Positions 1-6,141 of a stretch of DNA of 7,676 bases are shown here, in pieces. The translations under genes and the position numbers were made by a program. The DNA comes from Geothrix sp. (GTDB lineage Bacteria > Acidobacteriota > Holophagae > Holophagales > Holophagaceae). Location: NCBI GenBank assembly GCA_023701165.1, contig JAMPXL010000038.1, forward strand, positions 1 to 7,676, in the 5' to 3' direction. Below the pieces are notes generated by a model, which was given only the letters and a program-made list of their open reading frames with translations, was not told where the DNA came from and did not search any database. The stretch's first letter is position 1. Every line of letters begins with the position of its first letter.

Positions 1-26
1 CGCCTCTTTTGTAGCAGTAAAAAAGC
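1..26. other. Window edge downstream of tsf, no gene seen
   Basis: These 26 bases follow the tsf stop codon. On the tsf strand they read as a short T-rich stretch with only a weak 5-bp CTTTT/AAAAG pairing. That is not enough to call a terminator. The operon may continue beyond the window (pyrH or frr often follow tsf), but nothing here shows it. Confidence 0.4.
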
Positions 27-677
27 CTACTTGGCGGCGGCGACTTCCGCGGCGAAGTTCTCGCTGCGCTTCTCGAGGCCCTCGCCCATGATGTACTTCG
101 TGAAGCGGCGGATGCTCAGCTTCTCGCCGATCTCCGCGGTCTTCTGGGACAGGTACTGCTGGATGGTGAGGTCGGGGTTCATGATGAAGGGCTGTTCGAG
201 GAGGCAGACCTCCTTGAAGATGCTGTTCATCTTGCCCTCGACGATGCGCTCGACGATGTTCTGGGGCTTGCCGGTGGCCAGGGCCTGCTCGGTGGCGATG
301 CGCTTCTCGGTGTCCAGGAAGTCCTGGGTGACCTCTTCTTTGGTGACGAAGCGGGGCGCGGGATCGGCGGCCGCGATGTGCATCGCGATCTCCTTCACCA
401 GGCGCTGGAAGGCTTCGTTGCGGGCCACGAAGTCGGTCTCGGAGTTCACTTCGACCAGCACGCCGACGCGGCCGCCGGGGTGGATGTAGGCTTCCACGAT
501 GCCTTCGGCGGCGATGCGGTCAGCCTTCTTGGCGGAGGCGGCGAGGCCCTTCTTGCGGAGCCACTCGTTGGCCTGCTCCATGTCGCCGTTGCTCTCTTCC
601 AGGGCCTTCTTGCAGTCCATCATGCCGAGGCCGGTCTTCTCGCGCAGGGTCTTCACGTCTAGGGCGGTGAATGCCAT
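27..677 (-). CDS. tsf: Elongation factor Ts (EF-Ts), short form
   Basis: EF-Ts is the cytoplasmic guanine-nucleotide exchange factor that recycles EF-Tu-GDP to EF-Tu-GTP during elongation. The 216-residue product has the N-terminal UBA-like domain (about residues 5-55, with [16 protein letters not shown] and the [15 protein letters not shown] stretch) that contacts EF-Tu. The family signature SETDFVARN follows at about 79-87 at the start of the core. The length is well below the roughly 280 residues of the E. coli protein, because only one core subdomain and no long coiled coil is present. Short forms like this (Thermus type) are known and should be functional. The ATG start at 675-677 has an AGGAG ribosome site (685-689 on the minus strand) at 7-base spacing. 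The stop is TAG. It lies 86 bases downstream of rpsB in the usual rpsB-tsf order, with a strong hairpin between them. The identification is certain. Confidence 0.98.
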   Translation of the reverse strand: MAFTALDVKTLREKTGLGMMDCKKALEESNGDMEQANEWLRKKGLAASAKKADRIAAEGIVEAYIHPGGRVGVLVEVNSETDFVARNEAFQRLVKEIAMHIAAADPAPRFVTKEEVTQDFLDTEKRIATEQALATGKPQNIVERIVEGKMNSIFKEVCLLEQPFIMNPDLTIQQYLSQKTAEIGEKLSIRRFTKYIMGEGLEKRSENFAAEVAAAK

Positions 678-712
678 GGGTCATCTCCTGAATCATGGGG
701 GGATTCAAACCA

Positions 713-746
713 TCAGCCATCAGCGGGCGGGCCCTCTGATGGCTGA
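713..746 (-). promoter_or_regulatory. Strong hairpin between rpsB and tsf
   Basis: A perfect 11-bp inverted repeat (TCAGCCATCAG at 713-723, CTGATGGCTGA at 736-746) encloses a 12-base loop. The loop can add a 3-bp GGG/CCC stem (725-727 with 732-734) after one mismatch. On the transcribed minus strand it starts 17 bases after the rpsB stop codon and ends 35 bases before the tsf start. No run of T follows it (the downstream bases read TGGTTTGAATCC), so it is not a standard intrinsic terminator. It could be a partial attenuator that sets the rpsB:tsf ratio, an RNA-stabilising or processing element, or a copy of a dispersed palindromic repeat. The structure is seen directly; the role is inferred. 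Confidence 0.7.
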
Positions 747-763
747 CGAATGGGGGGTGGGGT

Positions 764-1516
764 CTAGCCCTCGACTTCCATTTTTTCGGCCATCATCTTC
801 TTCATGTCCTCGCTGTCGCCCTTGTCCTGGAAGCGCTGGCGGCCTTCGAGGATGGAGTCGGCCACGCGCTCGGAGAAGAGCAGGATGGAGCGGATGGCGT
901 CGTCGTTGGCGGGGATCACGTAGTCCACCATGTCGGGATCGCAGTTGGTGTCCACGATGCCCACGACCTTGATGCCGATCTTCTTGGCCTCGGTGACGGC
1001 GATGTCTTCGCGATGGGGATCGATGACGAAGATGACATCAGGCAGCGAGCGCATGTCGCGGATGCCATTGAAGGAGGCCTCCAGCTTCAGGCGGGTGCGG
1101 TTGAGGGTCAGCACTTCCTTCTTGGAGAGCATGGCCGTGCGGGCGGGATCGGCCAGGGTGGCCTCGATCTCGCGGAACTTCTCCAGGCTCTTCTTGATGG
1201 TGGCGAAGTTGGTCAGCATGCCGCCCAGCCAGCGGTTGTTGACGTAGAAGGCGCCGCAGCGGGCGGCCTGCTCGGCGATGAGCTCCTGGGCCTGGGGCTT
1301 GGTGGCCACGAAGAGGAAGTTCTTCCCCTCGCCGGCGGCCTTGGTCAGGAAGTTCGCGGCGGTGTTCCAGAGGCGCAGGGTCTTCTGGAGGTCGATGATG
1401 TAGATGCTGTTGCGCGCCCCGAAGATGTACTTCTTCATCTTGGGATTCCAGCGCTTGGTCTGGTGGCCGAAATGGGCACCGGCCTCGAGGAGTTCCTTCA
1501 TCTGGATGGCAGCCAT
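764..1516 (-). CDS. rpsB: 30S ribosomal protein S2
   Basis: S2 is a late-assembling protein of the small subunit, bound between head and body near S1. The 250-residue product aligns along its whole length with bacterial S2. It has the N-terminal [22 protein letters not shown] motif region, [15 protein letters not shown], the [12 protein letters not shown] motif (about 92-103), and the [10 protein letters not shown] and [11 protein letters not shown] motifs, followed by [10 protein letters not shown]. The frame stays open upstream to 1615. I chose the ATG at 1514-1516 because the product then begins as other S2 proteins do and a GGGAGG ribosome site (1522-1527) sits 5 bases upstream. The stop is TAG. 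It follows the rpsI terminator, so it should have its own promoter, but no convincing -35/-10 pair is visible in 1517-1627. It is co-oriented with tsf as in most bacteria. Confidence 0.98.
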   Translation of the reverse strand: MAAIQMKELLEAGAHFGHQTKRWNPKMKKYIFGARNSIYIIDLQKTLRLWNTAANFLTKAAGEGKNFLFVATKPQAQELIAEQAARCGAFYVNNRWLGGMLTNFATIKKSLEKFREIEATLADPARTAMLSKKEVLTLNRTRLKLEASFNGIRDMRSLPDVIFVIDPHREDIAVTEAKKIGIKVVGIVDTNCDPDMVDYVIPANDDAIRSILLFSERVADSILEGRQRFQDKGDSEDMKKMMAEKMEVEG

Positions 1517-1604
1517 GCTGGCCTCCCTGGTCAAGCGGCGCATGCGAGTGAAGGGCGCCGCGGGTGGGATGAAAGGCTTGGGGTTGGATCCCCTCGCCCG
1601 AATC

Positions 1605-1624
1605 GTCCACGGCATCCCGTGGAC
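1605..1624 (-). promoter_or_regulatory. Hairpin just after the rpsI terminator, in the rpsB upstream region
   Basis: GTCCACGG (1605-1612) and CCGTGGAC (1617-1624) form a perfect 8-bp stem with a 4-base loop, starting 3 bases after the T-tract of the rpsI terminator. No T-run follows it on either strand. It sits about 90 bases upstream of the rpsB start. It may therefore belong to the rpsB mRNA leader, where S2 autoregulation acts in some bacteria, or it may be a secondary 3'-end structure of the rpsI transcript. The function is unknown. Confidence 0.5.
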
Positions 1625-1627
1625 CGG

Positions 1628-1663
1628 AAAAACAAGAAGGGGGAACCGTGAGGCTCCCCCTTC
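1628..1663 (-). terminator. Intrinsic terminator of rplM-rpsI
   Basis: Ten bases after the rpsI stop, the minus strand forms a 12-bp stem (arms 1652-1663 and 1636-1647, with a single G-U pair) closed by a TCAC tetraloop. The T-rich tract TTGTTTTT (1635 down to 1628) follows directly. This is a textbook Rho-independent terminator. It separates rplM-rpsI from rpsB-tsf even though all four genes lie on one strand. Confidence 0.93.
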
Positions 1664-1673
1664 CAGAGACAGA

Positions 1674-2066
1674 CTAGCGCTTGCTGAACTGGAAGCGGCG
1701 GCGGGCGGCCTTGCGACCGGGCTTCTTGCGCTCCTTCATGCGGGGATCGCGGGTCAGGAGACCGGCGCCGCGCAGGAGGCTCTTCAGCTGCTCGTTGTAG
1801 CCCAGCAGGGCGCGGGAGATGCCCATGCGGATGGCCGAGGCCTGGCCGGCGGGGCCGCCGCCGGTGACGCTGATGATCATGTCGAACTTGCCGTCGAGGT
1901 CGGCCAGCACCAGGGGCTGGTGGACCATCATGCGGAGCACTGCGTTCGGGAAGTAGCTCTCGAGGCTGCGGCCGTTGACGGTGATCTTGCCGGTGCCGGG
2001 GCGGAGGAAGGCACGGGCAGCCGCGCTCTTGCGGCGACCGGTTCCGTAGTTCTGGGAAATGGCCAT
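1674..2066 (-). CDS. rpsI: 30S ribosomal protein S9
   Basis: S9 belongs to the head of the small subunit, and its C-terminal tail reaches the P-site tRNA. The 130-residue product matches the family end to end and has the usual length. It has [15 protein letters not shown] at the N-terminus, the [14 protein letters not shown] stretch, the glycine-rich [21 protein letters not shown] motif, [21 protein letters not shown], and the invariant C-terminal FSKR. The ATG start is at 2064-2066, with a GAGGA ribosome site about 4 bases upstream. The stop is TAG. It begins only 13 bases after rplM ends, with its ribosome site inside that gap, so translation of the two genes is likely coupled. A strong intrinsic terminator follows. 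Confidence 0.98.
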   Translation of the reverse strand: MAISQNYGTGRRKSAAARAFLRPGTGKITVNGRSLESYFPNAVLRMMVHQPLVLADLDGKFDMIISVTGGGPAGQASAIRMGISRALLGYNEQLKSLLRGAGLLTRDPRMKERKKPGRKAARRRFQFSKR

Positions 2067-2079
2067 GGGTTCCTCGCCT

Positions 2080-2514
2080 CTACTTCTGGATGGTCAGGAT
2101 CTGGGGCTGCTGGGCGGCCTGGTCGTGCTCGGAGCCGGCGTAGACCTTGAGCTTGCGGTACATCGCCCGCCCGAGGGGGCCCTTGGGCAGCATGCCCTTG
2201 ACCGCGCTCTCGATGATGCGCTCGGGGAAGGTCGCCTTCATCACTTCGGCGCGGACTTCCTTCATGGAGCCGGGCTGGGTGGTGGTGCGGCGGTAGAACT
2301 TCTGCACGCCCTTCTTGCCGGTCAGCACGGCCTTGTCGGCATTGATGACGATGACGTGGTCGCCCGTGTCGAGGAAGGGGGTCCAGGTCGGCTTGTTCTT
2401 GCCGGAGAGGACATCGGCGACGGCGGTGCTGAGGCGGCCGACGGGAATCCCGGTGGCGTCCACCAGGAACCACTGGCGCTTGAGATCATTGGCTTTCGGG
2501 AAGTACGTGCTCAT
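2080..2514 (-). CDS. rplM: 50S ribosomal protein L13
   Basis: L13 is an early-assembly protein of the large subunit that binds 23S rRNA. The 144-residue product has the usual length and the family motifs. These are [18 protein letters not shown] near the N-terminus, the [13 protein letters not shown] stretch, the signature [23 protein letters not shown] (about 107-129) and [10 protein letters not shown] near the end. The frame is open 20 codons further upstream, but ATG 2512-2514 fits the family start and has a GGAG ribosome site (2521-2524) 6 bases upstream. The stop is TAG. It is the first gene of the rplM-rpsI unit. A plausible sigma70 promoter lies about 70-98 bases upstream and the leader carries a GC-rich palindrome. 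In E. coli L13 represses its own operon through the mRNA leader; whether that applies here is unknown. Confidence 0.98.
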   Translation of the reverse strand: MSTYFPKANDLKRQWFLVDATGIPVGRLSTAVADVLSGKNKPTWTPFLDTGDHVIVINADKAVLTGKKGVQKFYRRTTTQPGSMKEVRAEVMKATFPERIIESAVKGMLPKGPLGRAMYRKLKVYAGSEHDQAAQQPQILTIQK

Positions 2515-2550
2515 GGCCTGCTCCGGAATCACGGTCGCGCTGCGAAGACA

Positions 2551-2565
2551 CCACCCCAGGGGTGG
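2551..2565 (-). promoter_or_regulatory. Palindrome in the rplM mRNA leader
   Basis: CCACCCC and GGGGTGG flank a single central base (2558), giving a 7-bp dyad within the predicted 5' leader, between the promoter and the ribosome site. In RNA it can form a 5-bp GC-rich stem with a 5-base loop. It is a candidate site for leader-mediated control by L13 or for mRNA stability, but nothing beyond position and symmetry supports that. Confidence 0.4.
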
Positions 2566-2583
2566 CGAGTTCACAGAAGGAAG

Positions 2584-2612
2584 AGCTTATCGTTGGGAGC
2601 CCGCGGGGTCAA
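2584..2612 (-). promoter_or_regulatory. Probable sigma70 promoter of rplM-rpsI
   Basis: On the minus strand TTGACC (2612-2607; five of six match the -35 consensus) is followed after exactly 17 bases by TAAGCT (2589-2584). The latter keeps the most conserved -10 positions (T, A and the last T). The predicted start is near 2577, giving a leader of about 60 bases. The spacer holds the self-complementary octamer CCCGCGGG (2600-2607), which could be an operator or simply reflect base composition. The position, in the only gap upstream of rplM, supports the call. Confidence 0.65.
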
Positions 2613-2623
2613 GCCGGGATTTC

Positions 2624-3703
2624 TCAGGCCGGGCACCCTGCGAGGCGCCACAGCTCCTGGGCGATGCGCGAGGCCCCCAGGCCATCCACCAGGGCCATGC
2701 CATCCCGGACCTGCTCCTGGCGGTTGTCCTGCCCTTCGGGCCCCAGCCACTGGGCCAGGGCCTCCCGCACGATGGCGAGGTCCGCCTCGGGGCCCACCCC
2801 CAGGTCGAAGCAGCCGTTGGCGAGGGCGAGGTCCGCCAGGATGCCGTGCTGCCGCTCATTCTGCCCCCAGACCGTCGCCGGGACGCCCATGCAGAGCGAT
2901 TCCGCCAGGGTCACGCCGGCGGAACACCAGATGGCATCGAAATCGGGGATGCGCCGGGTGAGGCCCGGGAGGCTGCGGACCACGGTGCAGCCCGGGAAGG
3001 GGTCGTCCTGGATGCCATTGGGGGCCAGCAGCGTGCAGGCGCCCCGCCAGCGGTCCTCCGCGGCCAGGCGGGCCAGGGTGTCGAAGGCCTTCTGGGCCAG
3101 ATTGGGCCCGTCGCTGCCGCCGAAGGTGATGAGCAGCTTGTGGACCGCGAGCGGCTGCAGAGGCACCCGCTTGGGCCGCAGCTCGAAGGCGGCCTTGTCC
3201 ACCACGATGAAGGTGGAGCCCCGCACCACGCGGCAGGCGCCGGAGGTTGTTTCATAGGGCCGCACTTTGCGCCCCTCCACCACTTTCACCGGATGGTCCG
3301 GCCAGCGCACGCCCTCCAGAAAGGGCTGGAAGAGCAGGTCCGCCGTCTCGTGGGCGTCCGTGTCGTCCTCCATGACGGCCACCTTCAGGGGACGCAGGTC
3401 CTGGAGAAAGGCGGCGCGGGTGTCCCACTGGTCCACCAGCACGGCCGTGCCCCGGGCTTTCAGTCCCGCGGGCAGGGGCGCATGGATGGCTTCGCCCAGG
3501 TCGACGGCTTCGCAGGGCAGGGGCTGGTCGAGGAATGGATGCCGGCCGCTGCCGACCCGGCGGGCCCGCTCGTCGCCTGACACGGCGATGCAGGCCTGGC
3601 CGCCCAGGGCGCGCCAGGCTTCCTGGAGGGCGAGCGCCCGGGCCACATGGCCCAGCCCGAGGCGCAGATCAGCGTGGACGCGGAGGATCAGCAGGGGGGA
3701 CAT
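2624..3703 (-). CDS. PseG/SpsG-like nucleotide-sugar hydrolase or glycosyltransferase (GT-B fold)
   Basis: This 359-residue protein resembles PseG, which removes UDP from UDP-2,4-diacetamido-2,4,6-trideoxy-L-altrose during pseudaminic acid synthesis, and the related SpsG family. The N-terminal domain carries GLGHVAR (16-22) matching the GxGHxxR motif, whose His is catalytic in Campylobacter PseG, and VDQWDTR (90-96). The C-terminal nucleotide-binding domain has LLITFGGSDGPNLAQ (190-204) and CSAGVTLAESLCMGVPATV (260-278), then NERQHG (282-287). It is longer than Campylobacter PseG (roughly 270 residues), with an insert at about 120-185. The ATG start (3701-3703) has no good ribosome site, but the product begins as the family does. 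A lone -10-like TAGACT (3718-3713) precedes it. No other pse or glycan gene is in the window, so the substrate is unproven. The stop is TGA. Confidence 0.75.
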   Translation of the reverse strand: MSPLLILRVHADLRLGLGHVARALALQEAWRALGGQACIAVSGDERARRVGSGRHPFLDQPLPCEAVDLGEAIHAPLPAGLKARGTAVLVDQWDTRAAFLQDLRPLKVAVMEDDTDAHETADLLFQPFLEGVRWPDHPVKVVEGRKVRPYETTSGACRVVRGSTFIVVDKAAFELRPKRVPLQPLAVHKLLITFGGSDGPNLAQKAFDTLARLAAEDRWRGACTLLAPNGIQDDPFPGCTVVRSLPGLTRRIPDFDAIWCSAGVTLAESLCMGVPATVWGQNERQHGILADLALANGCFDLGVGPEADLAIVREALAQWLGPEGQDNRQEQVRDGMALVDGLGASRIAQELWRLAGCPA

Positions 3704-3805
3704 GATCCCGAGAGTCTAGCCGAGGGAGTCAAGGGGTGGGAGGGACGATCTTCCCGGGGAGCATGCCCTTCTGGGATGCTGGACCCATTCCCACTGGAGA
3801 TGCCC
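3704..3805. promoter_or_regulatory. Divergent intergenic region, promoters unresolved
   Basis: This 102-base gap must serve the starts of both the PseG-like gene (minus) and the membrane-protein gene (plus). On the minus strand there are TTGACT (3732-3727) and TAGACT (3718-3713), but they are only 8 bases apart and so do not make one normal promoter. TAGACT alone would start transcription almost at the ATG. No convincing plus-strand promoter was found. Confidence 0.35.
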
Positions 3806-4564
3806 ATGTCCGACGCCCTTCCGACGTCCCCCCTCCTCCCTGCCCCGGGGGCCAAGGCCGCCAAGGTCTGCGGCATCCTCGCCATCGTCTTCGCCTTCAC
3901 CTGCGTGGGCATTCCCCTGGCCATCGTGCTGGGCATCGTGGCCCTGGTGCAGCAGGGCAAGGCCAAGCGTCTGGCCAAGGCGGATCCCCAGGTCTATGCG
4001 CCCGTGCCGGCCACGGGCCTGGTCACGGGCATCATCGGCCTGGTGCTGCCGGTGCTCATGCTGCCCATCCTGGGCATCGGAGCCGCCCTCTCCATGCCGG
4101 CCCTCCTGTCCACCCGGGAACATGCCCGGGCCATGGCCGTCCAGCACAACCTCGACCGGGCGCAGGCCAAGGCCGAAGCCGCCGTGTCCGCCTGGCAGAT
4201 CCAGAACCCCGGCCAACCCCCGTCCCAGGAAGCCATCATCAACACCCAGAGCGCCATCATCAAAGCGTTGCTGAAGGAGCCCGAACTGCTGGCGCTCAAG
4301 AACCCCATGGATCCAAAGGCTCCGGCGGTTGCGGCGGGACAGGCCGGCGCCCTGGGCACCACCATGATCTTCGCCGACCGGGAGGAGGAAGGCGGCGTCA
4401 TCACCTGGTCCATCAAGCTCCAGGCGCGGGTTCGCCGCGGGGGGGCCGAGAAGACGTTCGAGCGGGAAGTCGTCATCCACACCCAGGAGCAGGTGCACGG
4501 CCGCACCGAGGATGGGTGGGAGGTCGTGAACCCGCCGGTGGAGGCGCCCGCCCCTCAGCGTTGA
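3806..4564 (+). CDS. Membrane protein, DUF4190-like N-terminus with pilin-like second half
   Basis: This 252-residue protein has no firmly recognised function. The ATG at 3806 is chosen over the one at 3800, and over upstream open frame, because GGAG at 3796-3799 sits 6 bases before it. A proline-rich lead (1-16) is followed by a hydrophobic segment (about 20-48), a basic cytoplasmic-looking linker GKAKRLAKADP (51-61) and a second hydrophobic segment (about 71-100). This double-helix arrangement with a glycine-rich GIxALVxxGKA pattern is typical of DUF4190-type proteins. The second helix runs on into ALLSTREHARAMAVQHNLDRAQAKAEAAVSAW (99-130), which looks like the amphipathic helix of type IV pilin-like proteins. 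The pilin analogy is weak: no prepilin cleavage motif is seen. The remainder is probably beta-rich (about 186-240). It diverges from the PseG-like gene and ends 3 bases before the converging carbonic anhydrase gene. Confidence 0.7.
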   Translation: MSDALPTSPLLPAPGAKAAKVCGILAIVFAFTCVGIPLAIVLGIVALVQQGKAKRLAKADPQVYAPVPATGLVTGIIGLVLPVLMLPILGIGAALSMPALLSTREHARAMAVQHNLDRAQAKAEAAVSAWQIQNPGQPPSQEAIINTQSAIIKALLKEPELLALKNPMDPKAPAVAAGQAGALGTTMIFADREEEGGVITWSIKLQARVRRGGAEKTFEREVVIHTQEQVHGRTEDGWEVVNPPVEAPAPQR

Positions 4565-4567
4565 GGT

Positions 4568-5149
4568 TCAGGGGAACGGATGCCCCTCGGCGAAGCCTGG
4601 CCGGGGGGATTCGGCGATGGGGGCCTCGGCGAGGGGCCAGCCATCGGCGAAGTAGGCCTCCTTGTAACGCACGTAGCGGGGCCAGACAGAAGCCACCAGC
4701 GCGCGCTGCTTCTCGCTGAGGGGGCCCTTCACCTCCGCGGGCCAGCCCGCCACCAGGCTGTGGGGCGGGGCCTGGAGGCCCTCGCGCACCAGGCTGCCCG
4801 CCGCCACGAGGCAGCCCTCGCCGATCTCGGCGCCGTCCATGATCGTGGTGCTCATGCCGATGAGCGCGTTCTTCCGGATGGTGCAGCCGTGCAGCATCAC
4901 GTTGTGGGCGATGCTGACCTCCTCCTCGATGAGCAGCGGCCACTTCCCGTTGGTGACGTGCAGGCAGCAGGCGTCCTGGATGTTGGTGCGGGCCCCAATG
5001 CGGATCCAGTTCACGTCGCCGCGGATCACGCAGTTGAACCAGATGCTGGCGTCGTCACCGATGGCCACATCGCCCAGCACCAGGGCGCTGTCCGGGATGA
5101 ACACGCGGCTGCCGATGCGGGGCGCCATGCCTTGGAAGGGGCGGATCAT
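4568..5149 (-). CDS. Gamma-class carbonic anhydrase family protein (YrdA/PaaY-like)
   Basis: Members form trimers of left-handed beta-helices (hexapeptide repeats), bind a metal at subunit interfaces and, when active, interconvert CO2 and bicarbonate. The 193-residue product shows RGDVNWIRIGARTNIQD (43-59) and the three expected metal-ligand histidines: H64 in CLHV, and H82 and H87 in AHNVMLHG. Hexapeptide repeats with small residues run to about residue 120, and a C-terminal helix (VWPRYVRYKEAYF, 155-167) is also typical. A 25-residue tail follows. The upstream frame is open, but ATG 5147-5149 gives the family start and has GGAG (5155-5158) 5 bases before it. It lies 20 bases after yeiH on the same strand, so the two are probably co-transcribed. 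Many family members have weak or untested activity, so the reaction here is inferred. The stop is TGA. Confidence 0.93.
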   Translation of the reverse strand: MIRPFQGMAPRIGSRVFIPDSALVLGDVAIGDDASIWFNCVIRGDVNWIRIGARTNIQDACCLHVTNGKWPLLIEEEVSIAHNVMLHGCTIRKNALIGMSTTIMDGAEIGEGCLVAAGSLVREGLQAPPHSLVAGWPAEVKGPLSEKQRALVASVWPRYVRYKEAYFADGWPLAEAPIAESPRPGFAEGHPFP

Positions 5150-5169
5150 GGGAACTCCAGAGGTCGAGT

Positions 5170-6141
5170 CTAGCTGACGGTGAGCAGCCCCAGCTTCACC
5201 GCGCCGAGTCCCAGGGATCCCACGATCAGCCACAGCAGCAGGCCCTGGAGGAAGGGGCGCAGGCCCACGTTCTTGAGCGCCTCCCGGCTGAGGCCCGCGC
5301 CGATGAGGAAGAGGGTCAGCACCAGTATCCGGCGGGCCGCGGCGGCGACCCAGTGCCCAGGCACCTGCAGGGCTGGGACAAAGGTCACGAGGGCGGCCAT
5401 GGCGAGAAAGCCGGCGATGAACCAGGGTTTCTTCACGGGGGGCGCATCGGCCGATGGGGGTTCCCACCGGGCCATGAACCAGCCGAGGCCCAGGGTGAGG
5501 GGCACGATCCACAGGGCCCGGGCCAGCTTCACGGTGGTGGCCACTTCCAGCGCCCGGGGACCATAGACCAGCCCCGCGCCCACCACGGAGCTGGTGTCGT
5601 GGATGGCCAGGGCGGACCAGAGGCCGAAGGCCTCCTGGCCCAGCCCCGCGGCCTGGCCCAGAGGCGGGAAGATCACCAGGGCGGCGGCGTTGAGGAGGAA
5701 CACCGTGGCCAGGGCCACCGAGATGGCCTGCTCCCGGGCCCGGATCACCGGCGCCACGGCGGCGATGGCGCTGCCGCCGCAGATGGCCGTGCCCACGGAA
5801 ATCAGCAGGCCCGCCTCGCGATCCACTTTCAGGAGCCGTGCCAGTCCGAGGCCCAGGGCCAGGACCAGTGCCAGGCTCAGGGCGGTGTGGCCCAGGCCGT
5901 GCAGGCCCGCCTTGGCCACGGCCCGCAGGTTCATGTCCGCCCCCAGGCCCACGACCGCCAGGGGCAGCAGGCGGTGGGTCCAGGTGCGCGTGAGGGCAAG
6001 CCTGGGATTCCCCGCCGTGAGGGCGAGAACCGCGCCACCCACCAGGGCCGCCGCCGCGGGGGTGAAGGGAGCCAGGGCCAGGGCGCCGCCGAGCAGCAGC
6101 AGGGGCAGCGCGGGGCGGGGGGCGGGCGCGGACGCAGGCAT
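5170..6141 (-). CDS. yeiH: YeiH/UPF0324-family membrane transporter (putative sulfate exporter)
   Basis: This is a 323-residue, largely hydrophobic inner-membrane protein of the family annotated as putative sulfate exporters; transport has been shown or proposed for only a few relatives. Hallmark motifs are SVGTAICGGSAIAA (115-128), WSALAIHDTSSVVGAG (175-190), VKLARALWIVP (204-214) and the C-terminal LIGAGLSREALKNVGLRPFLQG (279-300). About nine or ten membrane helices are visible, with a short soluble linker near 226-240 (PPSADAPPVKK). The length fits the family. The start is uncertain: ATG 6139-6141 gives a short proline/alanine lead, and ATG 6163-6165 would add eight residues; neither has a good ribosome site. 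The frame stays open far upstream, but that part is antisense to the aminotransferase gene. The stop is TAG. It leads a likely two-gene operon with the carbonic anhydrase. Confidence 0.9.
   Translation of the reverse strand: MPASAPAPRPALPLLLLGGALALAPFTPAAAALVGGAVLALTAGNPRLALTRTWTHRLLPLAVVGLGADMNLRAVAKAGLHGLGHTALSLALVLALGLGLARLLKVDREAGLLISVGTAICGGSAIAAVAPVIRAREQAISVALATVFLLNAAALVIFPPLGQAAGLGQEAFGLWSALAIHDTSSVVGAGLVYGPRALEVATTVKLARALWIVPLTLGLGWFMARWEPPSADAPPVKKPWFIAGFLAMAALVTFVPALQVPGHWVAAAARRILVLTLFLIGAGLSREALKNVGLRPFLQGLLLWLIVGSLGLGAVKLGLLTVS

Noticed and set aside
713..746. Calling the rpsB-tsf hairpin an intrinsic terminator
   Set aside because: No T-rich tract follows the stem on either strand, so I kept it as a structure of unknown role.
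1530..1535. TTGACC on the minus strand just before rpsB as a -35 element
   Set aside because: It adjoins the ribosome site, so the matching -10 would fall inside the rpsB coding region.
1517..1615. 33-residue N-terminal extension of S2
   Set aside because: It is not conserved in S2 proteins, and a GGGAGG ribosome site points to the ATG at 1514-1516.
3647..3805. 53-residue N-terminal extension of the membrane protein
   Set aside because: It overlaps the start of the divergent PseG-like gene and lacks a ribosome site, whereas the ATG at 3806 has GGAG at ideal spacing.
5150..5512. N-terminal extension of the carbonic anhydrase frame
   Set aside because: The added residues overlap yeiH coding sequence in another frame, are Pro/Arg-rich, and the proper start has a good ribosome site at 5155-5158.
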